Source of the DNA: Dryomyza anilis
Lineage: Eukaryota; Arthropoda; Insecta; Diptera; Dryomyzidae
Direction of reading: 5' to 3'
Assembly: GCA_951804985.1 (NCBI GenBank)
Contig: OX638133.1
Location: forward strand, 3,926,501 to 3,990,500
Length of the DNA stretch: 64,000 nt
The translations under genes and the position numbers were made by a program. Positions 55,801 to 64,000 of the stretch are shown one piece after another (within the stretch, counting starts at the first letter, position 1; the number at the start of each line of letters is the position of its first letter). The notes below the pieces were generated by a model. That model was not told the origin of the DNA, made no database searches, and was given only the letters and a program-made list of their open reading frames with translations.

Positions 55801-58050
55801 TTAAAAACGCTTTTTCATAAAAAATACTTTATCGTTATTTTCGAAAAAAAAAATTTCGTCAAAATTGTTTTGTTCGAACAAAATTTTTTTACGATATATT
55901 TATTGTTTGAAAAAAAAATGTCATTTGGAATTTTATTATTCGTCAAAAATTTTTTGTTCGAAATATTTTTTTTTACATTTTTTAATTGTTCGAAATTTTA
56001 TTTTCACGGAGTTTTTTTTTTGAATTTTTTATTCGGACAAATTAAAAAAAAAATTGTTCATACAATTTTTTTTTTTAATTTCGAATTCTTTCTTATTTTT
56101 TTTTTGAAGGATTCTATCAATTCCATTACTTTGAAAAAAAAAGAAAAATTTGTTTTCCAAAATTTCATATTATAAAAAAAATATTTATTATAAATCAGAT
56201 AAGGATTATTTAAAAATTAAATAAAATAAACCTTATTAGAATTAATAATACATAAATGTGAAAATGAAAATAAATTTTGGTTTGTGAATTTGTTGTCTAA
56301 GAACATTGTATTGATCATTTAATCATAAAATTTTAATTCAATGTATGAAATTTTTCATGTGATGAATGCTGAACAAATGTATAATATTTATGAAAAAAAT
56401 CATCATATTAAAGATTTTTTTTCTGTATAGCTCTAATCGTTTCAGGAGTATCATTTACCTCGAATGTTGTACTTTTTTTTAGCTATTTCGTATTTTCTTT
56501 GTGCTTTGGGTATATGTTTTCGTTAAATACTCTATCACGAATGTGTGTAAGTCGACCAACTTGATTTTAGTCATGTTTTTGCGAAAACACGACTCGCATC
56601 AACCTCAACTTGAAATTTGTGCGAGTTTTGTATGTTTTTCAGCTACAGCTACAACTGCGGCGATAACTTCTTCGCTGCTTTTTAGTCTTCTTCTTCTTTT
56701 TGTCAATGCCAAATCCTTGCACATCCTTCTGTTAACTACTTTCTAAAGTTGCAACAGTTTTTGTTGCACTTTTTCCCCGGACAATGCGCAAGAATTTCAA
56801 ATGTTAGTTTCCAACTTCGTTGACCAAAGCAACGTCTCTTCATTCTTCTGATGCGCTCTAGCACCATCTTCTTCTAATGCGCCATAACTGTCTCACTCGC
56901 ACATGGTATCGCTGCTGCCTAAGATTGCACAAGAAATTATTTAATAAATTCTCATTTATTACAAAATGTGCAAAGTTTAAATTGTTTTCAAAACAGATTT
57001 ATTATTTTGCACACTGCAAGAAATTAAGTAAACTAATAAGGAGAATAGGAAGAATCAAGAATTTTAAATCTGAAAGTTAAGAAGAAGCAGAATAGGATAA
57101 TATAAAATACCAAAGCAGGAATTTTGAATAATTTAGTACAACTAACTAGTGAGTGTCACATGATGAACATAGTTAGTTGTTTTTAGTAGTTCGTTATAAA
57201 GTTTGCCTATTTCAAAATACTATATTATTTATATGCCTCTGTAGGCCACCCTTTTTGTGTTTAATTAAATGTGCCAACATTTGAAAATATTACCAACACT
57301 TTCTACAGCTTAAGTTCTAAATGGTTTTCTGCAAAATTAAACAAATCTCAGTCCCTGGCCATTTATCAAAAATACACATTAAAAATACCTACCGAACAAC
57401 ATACTTTTGTAAATCTCTTTGTGGCCACCCCCAAACCGCATGCAAATGGCTCACTGGGTTACGAACTGAATTTCCCAAACATACAAAAAAATAAAATACA
57501 AAATAAAATTAATCAAAAAACACATGTGCCAACAAGCAGTTTATATTGCACGGTAACCTTTTTTGCAAAACAACCCCTAATAACTGCTCGCATGGTTATC
57601 ACACTAAAAGGTTGCTTCGAAAAATATTTAAAGTAATTATGCTGCTTTTTAATAGGATCTGGCGTAATTTAAAAGAGGTCTTCATGTCGAAAATGGGCTT
57701 TTAGATAATGCATATATTATTTAAAGAATGTTTTAAAACACAACCTTCTTTAAGTTCACCTCCCAATTCTACTTAGAAAAAAACTCATTTTGTAACATAT
57801 AAATTTTATAATATTTATTTAGGGAAAAACCATCAATAGCTAATCAAATCTTTGCATATTCAAGTTCAAAAATATGCATATAAGTAAATTATAAATATAT
57901 TTTAAAATTTAAAGTGAAACTGTTTAAATCTAAATTGAAACTTTTTAAATTTAAAGTAATTTGGGTAAATTTCTATAATTTGTTTATATATCATATTTAG
58001 AAAAACCCTTTTCTATCTCTAATACTATTTGACACTTTTTACTAAATTAA
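55801..58050. other. No firm gene
   Basis: T/A-rich tract to 56200, then mixed sequence. The frame at 57271-57636 begins at GTG, has only a late internal ATG, and shows no domain. The frame at 56501-56746 likewise has no support. Confidence 0.4.
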
Positions 58051-58078
58051 ATTTTTTTCTATTTCTATTTTATTGCAG

Positions 58079-58136
58079 CTTTTGGCGTTCTCTCTCTGCT
58101 ACTCTTACGCAATCTAATTAAAATTGACATTTTGCG
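58079..58136 (+). CDS. Candidate 58-base internal exon
   Basis: Pyrimidine-rich acceptor TTTCTATTTCTATTTTATTGCAG ends at 58078 and a consensus donor GCG|GTAAGT starts at 58137. Only one frame is open: after two bases it reads FGVLSLLLLRNLIKIDIL plus two bases. The other two frames stop. A branch-like CTAAAT lies at about 58042. The hydrophobic run suggests part of a membrane segment. The gene is not identified, and its phase does not match the exons at 41977 or 51447 directly. Confidence 0.52.
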
Positions 58137-58142
58137 GTAAGT

Positions 58143-59235
58143 TTATTTCTATCTAAATATTAACCCACATTTTTTATGTCACCTCTGTTTGTCTAGGAAA
58201 TTCAACATTTTTTTTTCTAGACTTACCAAATATTTGAATAGGTTAAAGTGTTTTATATTCTGCTGACCCGCATAGTGTAAACACAGCAGTATTTGGGAAT
58301 TACAAGTGCTAATAAAACAGTGAGTCTACTGTTTTAAATTGAAAATATTGCTTGAGTTTTTTTTTTGTTTATTTTTTATATTTATATCCTGGATTATTTT
58401 TTTTATTCATCCTTTTGTATTATCCTGAACAAAACGTAATCAGCGTCATCTTCTGCGTTAATTTTTCGATGGTTGTCAGTCTGCCTTCGCTCTGTGCAAT
58501 ACACGATTACACAATATAATTAAAAGCTATACCAATGAAACTCTCAATTTAGATCTCTTGCATACTTAGGCTAATTGGTATTGAAAATGGGCGCGATTCA
58601 TTGAACTATCCCTGGGAAAGATTAACTTTTCTGCATATACCGTATATATCACTTAAATCTATGATTTACTTTAATTTTACTGGTCAAAATGAACTTTTTT
58701 ACGATTTAATTTTTCGTATCATTCCCATTAAATCTCTTATTTTTGTTCCAGATGTTATTTTCTATAATTAAAAAAAAAAACTCAAATCACCAATTTTTAT
58801 ATGAAGAAAAAAGACTCCAAAATTAAGACAAATCATTTCAATTATTATACAAAACCCTGCTATTAAAAGCATTTAATTTGTCCAGGCATTAAAAAAAAGA
58901 CTTCAAGGCAAAACAAAATAATAGAACGCAATACGTCCTAATTTAAAACGCACTCGATTTATATACAAAATCCTTTTTTTTTTCTTTCAAATGCTGCGCA
59001 TATTTTTCATTTGTAATTTACGCGCCATAAATGAAAAGAGACAAAACAAACAAAAGGAAACAGCAAAACACAATGAAAACAGTGGGTGACTCCCGGATTT
59101 GCGGCGGGCAGAAATTGAAGCACTTTGAAAATATTAAAATTTTAAACAAAGCAGATAGAAACGTATGACAATAGATAAACAAAAGATGTATATATTAAAA
59201 AATAATAAAAGTGCAAAAACTGTTTATATAAAAAT
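58143..59235. other. No gene seen; intron-like
   Basis: AT-rich. No repeats or frames worth calling. Confidence 0.5.
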
Positions 59236-59239
59236 ATTC

Positions 59240-59660
59240 ACTGTGGAAGGATAGATAGGTCACGTGGGAAATTCTGAAGTAGGAAATTTTGGTGGTTATA
59301 TATTTTAACACATATAAAAATGTGTGTTTATTAAAAAAAATATTCGAATTGGCCGAATAATTTAAAGATTTTAATATATTGTGGTGTTTTATATAGTATA
59401 TTTGAACGAAAATGTAACAATCAGAGATTATAGGCCGATCGATCACTCCCATTTTCAATATCAGACAGCGTACGTATTCAAAAAACAGTTGCCTTATTGA
59501 TCCATTTCTTCATTTTTTCCTGTAAAACAGAGTTTAAATGACCGAAAGATAGATGGAGGGATAGTCAGTGTGTGACGCTCATCCAGAATATACATTTCCA
59601 TACCGATCTTACCTCCTTCTGGCGGTAAGTTGACTGTGGAACAAACTGAATATCTTTTAT
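59240..59660 (+). mobile_element. Decayed DINE-1-like copy
   Basis: GGAAGGATAGATAGGTCACGTGGGAAATTC at the start, ATTATAGGCCGATCGATCAC in the middle, and TTTCCATACC...CTCCTTCTGG...AACTGAATATC at the end keep the order seen at 9680-10432. The microsatellite has shrunk to GAAAGATAGATGGAGGGATAG. Confidence 0.6.
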
Positions 59661-59664
59661 AACT

Positions 59665-60460
59665 TTGTGAATGTCTGTATTTAAGAGCCAGTTTTTTAGT
59701 ACTATTTGAGAGTTAAAGTTTGTGATTTAAACTTGGTTTAAAATCAGAATCGATTTTTTAATTGAGCTTCAACCGTTGTTTAAATCTAGTTTAAATGATC
59801 GATGCTGAAGGGTTAAACTTTGTTCAAACTGTTAGTGTTTTGACAGGAAATTTTCTCATAACACTTTTCACTTCTTTCTGTCGTTGAGACGTTTCAGAAC
59901 ATACTTAAGAAGATTTTTTCAGTTCTAGTTTAAACTCCGTTTAGGTTCAGGTGTGTTGTATTCTAGAGTGGTGAGTTTGATGACTTTTGAGATGGTTGAT
60001 ATATTTTGTCAACATTTTATTCGATGCGGTTTAGCCGTTTACTCGGATCATACTAAGGGTCAATTTTTTCAGTGCTAGTTTAAATGTAGATTAACCTCCG
60101 TTTAATTAATATTCTCTATAAATAAAACAACGTTTAACTTTATTACAAGTTTTTTTAATGAATGTTTAGAAGGAACATATATAAAAGAAAACACATATGG
60201 CACCACAGGCTAATGATATTTAATTATCTCGACTTTGACGTCTAAAAAATGCCATTAAAAATTAAATAAATTAAAAAAAAAATCAGAAAAATAAAATTAA
60301 TATTTAAATTTTAGCAACATATCGAGCAAATTTATTTTTAATATCTATTGTGCATATTGTGTTTGACTAAACGTCAAAAAGGTTAAACCGAATCAATTAA
60401 AATGTGGACAGAATGTTGTCAGTTTTTACATATCACTGTTATATACCACAAGGTTGTAGT
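59665..60460. other. No gene seen; GTTTAAACT-rich text
   Basis: Repeated TTTAAACT/AGTTTAAAT words (59720-60100) hint at an old repeat, but no boundary is visible. Confidence 0.35.
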
Positions 60461-60461
60461 C

Positions 60462-60625
60462 TTTAAATTCACCACACCGGAATTAACCACACCTGAACCT
60501 ACCACACATTAACTCACTACACTGAAACTCACCACAATGAAACTCACCACACTGAAACTCACCACACTGAAACTCACCACATTAAGACTCACCACACTTG
60601 AACTCGATATTCCAAAACTCACCAC
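60462..60625. repeat. GAAACTCACCACACT minisatellite
   Basis: About ten copies of a 15-17-base unit ACTCACCACACTGAA, most regular at 60520-60580. Confidence 0.93.
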
Positions 60626-60629
60626 TGCG

Positions 60630-62070
60630 GCACAAAAAATTAAAAATTTGAAATATATGCTGTCGAATGAAAATTGGTTTGATAAATTGCATTTGTAATA
60701 TTAAAAATTGATTTTATTTTTAAATTTCAAATACATTTTTTTTTAAATAATCGCTTATATTATTTTAAAGAGTTATAACAAAGCATTATTATATAAAATA
60801 CTTCACTGTAACCACTTTATTTTGAAAACACATGCGTCCGTTTGTTTGACTCAAACATTAGCCTATTTTATAATTAAATCCTAAACAAATTCTTCACCAC
60901 TGCATTTCATTTTCAACTTTATTTAAAGACCAACCCACATTCTCAGCTGCAATGCTGCTGCCGGCACCTTAAATCAAGTTCCGCCAGAATCCTTTTAGAA
61001 TTATTAAAATAAACATTCATCATTCATATTTAGTGCATGTATTTTTTTCCCCACTTGCTTTTCTTCCGCTTTATGCGATTCTTCTTCTGTCTGTCTGTTC
61101 ACTTCCTTGTTTCTTGTGCTCCACTCTGCCACCACTCTCTTCGAAGCGCAGCAGTCACGCATCCTCTTTAGCACTCATTCCCTGATTTCCTCATAATAAC
61201 CTCAAAACATTATCCATCGCCATAATCCTGCTTAAGTCAATCGGATTGTCTTGTTCGGCTGCACTTTGCTAACCGCAATAACAACAAAAACAACAACGAA
61301 TTTCTTCTGTGCTCCTTTTTCACTTCCGGTCGCCTGCGTTTCTCTCTACCCCTTGCGCATCCTTTTGAAATGTCGGTCGTGCGACTGACTCTAAAGTGGC
61401 TCTACGAAAATGTTACAAAAATCACAAAAAAAAAGAAAAACAAATAGAAAAACTGCTCATTAATCATTTTGCACGCAATAAAAACCATGAAATACGTGCG
61501 CTGACTTTTGTGTGCACCCTGTCACTCTCTCGTAGTCTCTTTCTGTATAGTAAGTGAGCGCTCTCTTGTTCTCATTCACGCACAATTTACAGTCGCTTCG
61601 AAGATATTTGGGACACTTTGTGTCTTTTATTATTTTATAATCGTTTTTTTTTCGTTTCAGTTTCGGTTTATCTGCAATATGTAGGTCTTTTTGTTGATTT
61701 TTGAACTTTGTGAAAATAGTTTTTCGTTTATTATCTGGAAATTTCACACTTTATGTTATTTTCTTGCAAGTTTTTGTATTATATTTTGTTCAAAAAAAGC
61801 GCTTATCGGATGCAATGTGCTTGAAATTGACTATTGTGTTTTTGCTTGGAACATATCAAAAATGTTCGGACAACCAACTGAAAGTTATCTATTTAATGAC
61901 TTTTTTTTAGAGGTTTTCGATGATAACATCTTAAAGAATTATAGTCTTCGAATAATATAGTATTAGAGCTCTTTATGCAGGAAAATTTAGTATACTCCAT
62001 TCACATGACCTATATTTCAATTTAATAAATGATATTCTTATAATTATAATAAATAATACATAAGTAATAC
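60630..62070. other. No firm gene
   Basis: A minus-strand frame (61460-61747, GTG-initiated, K/E-rich, with CKLCVNENKRALTYYTERD) is open over a GAGAG-rich stretch (61520-61570), but it has no ATG and no clear splice partner. It is left as a weak possibility. Confidence 0.35.
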
Positions 62071-62073
62071 AAC

Positions 62074-62341
62074 ATATCGTCGTTGTAGAATAAAAAGTCA
62101 CCAACTACATTTTCAAAATGCCAAATATTCATTTACAAAAATCTTTATACATCTATCAATTTTTAATCTATGATCTATCACATCTTTGATTTACCACATG
62201 ATAAGAAAATGTAAATCTATCAATTGATATTTCAACTTTAAAAATGCATCAATTACTTTTTATAATATTAATCAACAAACTCGAAATTTTAGTTTTTCAT
62301 AAAAATGTATTTGGTGACTTTTCGTTCTACAAGGACGATAT
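62074..62341 (+). mobile_element. MITE, full-length copy
   Basis: Terminal inverted repeats of about 40 bases: ATATCGTCGTTGTAGAATAA at the left, (complement) ATATCGTCCTTGTAGAACGA at the right, then AAAGTCACCAA and TACATTTT in both. The interior matches 40151-40413 in opposite orientation. Confidence 0.85.
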
Positions 62342-62689
62342 ATAAATATTTTATCATAATAATGAATTTGTTTATTAAAATTCAATAAAAATAAAATTAT
62401 TATAAAAATGTATTAATAGTTTATACGAGTTATAAATCTGGTAGTTGATTTTGTTCTTATGCAAATTTTCATAATATTATAATTTCTTAACTGTTGAGCA
62501 GCATCAATTTTATAAAAAAGACAAACCAAATAATATTACATCATATTCATAACCATATTGAAATTTGCATTAATATGATGAATTTAGCATTAATTATATT
62601 AACGATATCATCATATTCGTCATGAGAATTTTTATTTTGTCACATAAACATTATGCTCAGTAGTAAAATTCAGGGGTAAGAAGCAATGC

Positions 62690-62975
62690 TAGCCCAGATT
62701 CTCCTGCAGGTTTTTTTGCGAAGAGACTTAAGGTGCTCAAATGAAAGGAAATTCTTTAGCGATTACACGTTTTCAGTTATTTTCAGGATTCGTAAACACT
62801 GGAGACATCTGAAACACTTTAAACGGTAACCGTATAGGATATTTATAGTCGACTAATACCGACTATATGTTTTATAATTCTTACTAACTTCTTTATACCA
62901 ACTATCAAACTATCTCTGCATCAAAATTTATTATGTGACCTAGCCTCCATACCTTTTTTGTTGTTGCTACTACCT
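62690..62975 (-). mobile_element. Truncated DINE-1-like copy
   Basis: On the minus strand it carries AGGTCACATAATA-like text, the palindrome TATAGTCGG...CGACTATA (62867-62844), ACGAATCCTGAAAATAACT and TCGCTAAAGAATTTCC, which match 9680-9895 in order. Everything downstream, including the microsatellite and the 3' hairpin, is missing. Confidence 0.72.
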
Positions 62976-63117
62976 GAAATACAAATTTTAATAATACGAC
63001 CTAGGATTGTAGAAAATGCTTCGAGATTGAATTTTAAAATTTAAAATTAAAAATTTTTATATATATTATTATCATTGTTAAAGAAAATGTTTTTCTTATT
63101 TTTGAACTTCAGAATTT

Positions 63118-63812
63118 TGAATATATCGTCACTATCATGCCAAAGGGGTGAATGTGCAATTTTTGACATTTGCGTTTTTTTGCATTTTTGAATGTAGTTT
63201 ATCCTCAAGTATGCTGTGCCAAAATCGCGTGTCATTTTGTTGGATATTTCTAGCCACAAAAGACAAAACCAAAAGGGCGAATTTGAAAAATTGAAAATCT
63301 TGTCATGCCAAAAGGGTGAATCTTTTCGTTTTTTCGCCATAACTTATTATTGGTATAAGATAAAATAGTGGTGTAAAGGTATTAATTGTTTATTTTTAAA
63401 GCACCTATCGATCTGCATCATTATTTAAAAATATTTTGCCAAACATTTTTTAGTGCAAATAACAAATGGCAATTAATGTTTGACAACATATTTTTAATTA
63501 ATGATGCCAACATATAGGTGCTTTAAAAGCAAACAATTAATGCCTTTACATTACTATTTTATAGTGCGCTAGTAAAAAGTTATAGCATAAGAAACAAAAA
63601 TATTTGCGTTTTCATAATTTAGTAGGTTGTCCAAATCTAAATATATTTTATATAAATAATAAATAATAAACGAGTAAACCAAAATAACAAAAAAATTTAA
63701 AAAATAAACTAATTTTGTTAATTTTTAAAGCAATTCAAACTTTAAAATTTGATTTCCCCATATTTTTAAAAATGCACATTCGCCCCTTTGGCATGACAGT
63801 GACGATATGACA
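63118..63812 (-). mobile_element. Foldback element with TIRs, related to the 16-17-kb array
   Basis: TIRs of about 36 bases: left ATATCGTCACTATCATGCCA (63123) and right (complement) ATATCGTCACTGTCATGCCA (63807), continuing AAGGGG-GAATGTGCA. The interior has a half of hairpin A (GATAAAATAGTGGTGTAAAGG) and a complete 127-bp hairpin B (63398-63524), plus the minus-strand frame MAKKRKDSPFWHDK. This single-unit copy defines the ends of the family. Confidence 0.78.
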
Positions 63813-64000
63813 ATATTAAGGAATACATTAATAAATTTATAAAAATTGTTTATTTAAAATATTTGTGTACGTTCTAAAAAACCTAGATTTTATTTTCTTA
63901 AATAAAAATAATTTATTATTTTCCGTATTCAATTACCTAAAGACTTGAATTATTATGAATGCTTTATATATATTTTTTTTCACTTATATAAAATATTTCA
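63813..64000. other. AT-rich end of window, nothing seen
   Basis: No feature recognised. Confidence 0.6.

Noticed and set aside
57271..57636. 121-codon protein
   Set aside because: Begins at GTG, has no early ATG, no domain, and no acceptor at its start.
61460..61747. 95-codon protein on the minus strand
   Set aside because: GTG start, no splice partner found; GAGAG-rich DNA may be regulatory instead.

Overview
The window looks like non-coding and intronic DNA from a higher fly (Diptera, Brachycera; a tephritid-like genome is possible but not proven). The reasons are: a 57-base intron and a CAACATG start context in a compact minus-strand gene, TATA plus initiator spacing of fly type, a DINE-1/mini-me-like element carrying a GTCY-type microsatellite, two tRNA-derived SINE families, and an LTR that targets ATAT. 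The DNA is very AT-rich and gene-poor. No bacterial genes, CRISPR arrays or stand-alone RNA genes were found.

Layout. 1-8.6 kb: a perfect 8-base satellite, a block built on AAAGCTTTTAA, one 44-base exon candidate (5934-5977), and a long degenerate repeat. 8.7-17.2 kb: SINE copies, a DINE-1-like element, a tiny spliced secreted-peptide gene on the minus strand (about 11.77-12.03 kb), a small MITE, a solo LTR with a phased heat-shock-element cluster, and a tandem double-hairpin foldback array. 17.2-25.3 kb: a long inverted-repeat element, a degenerate repeat holding a clear template-switch scar, and a 2-kb TACTTTGAA repeat. 25.9-27.9 kb: the best gene, a RING-finger protein with an acidic second exon, and further downstream a phase-compatible terminal exon that would give a membrane-anchored form. 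28.0-28.8 kb: a second, truncated LTR of the 14-kb family in which the heat-shock/TATA module is present about four times. 30-44 kb: several long degenerate minisatellites, a dead DD37E Tc1/mariner copy with intact TIRs, three MITEs or foldbacks, and a probable receptor-like first coding exon (41977-42113). 44-64 kb: exon candidates at 48300, 51447 and 58079, a hAT-type element containing a SINE and a MITE, duplicated repeat segments, decayed DINE-1-like copies, and a TIR-bounded foldback related to the 16-kb array.

Working together. Isolated exon candidates with good splice sites and no neighbouring exons suggest that much of the window lies in large introns or intergenic space between neural or receptor-type genes. 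Only the RING gene and the 26-residue peptide gene look complete. At least a dozen private degenerate minisatellites, together about a quarter of the sequence, dominate the rest. The items most worth following are the HSE-bearing LTR family, the compact peptide gene, the RING gene's alternative last exon, the template-switch scar and the double-hairpin foldback family. All calls were made by reading alone; no searches were run.
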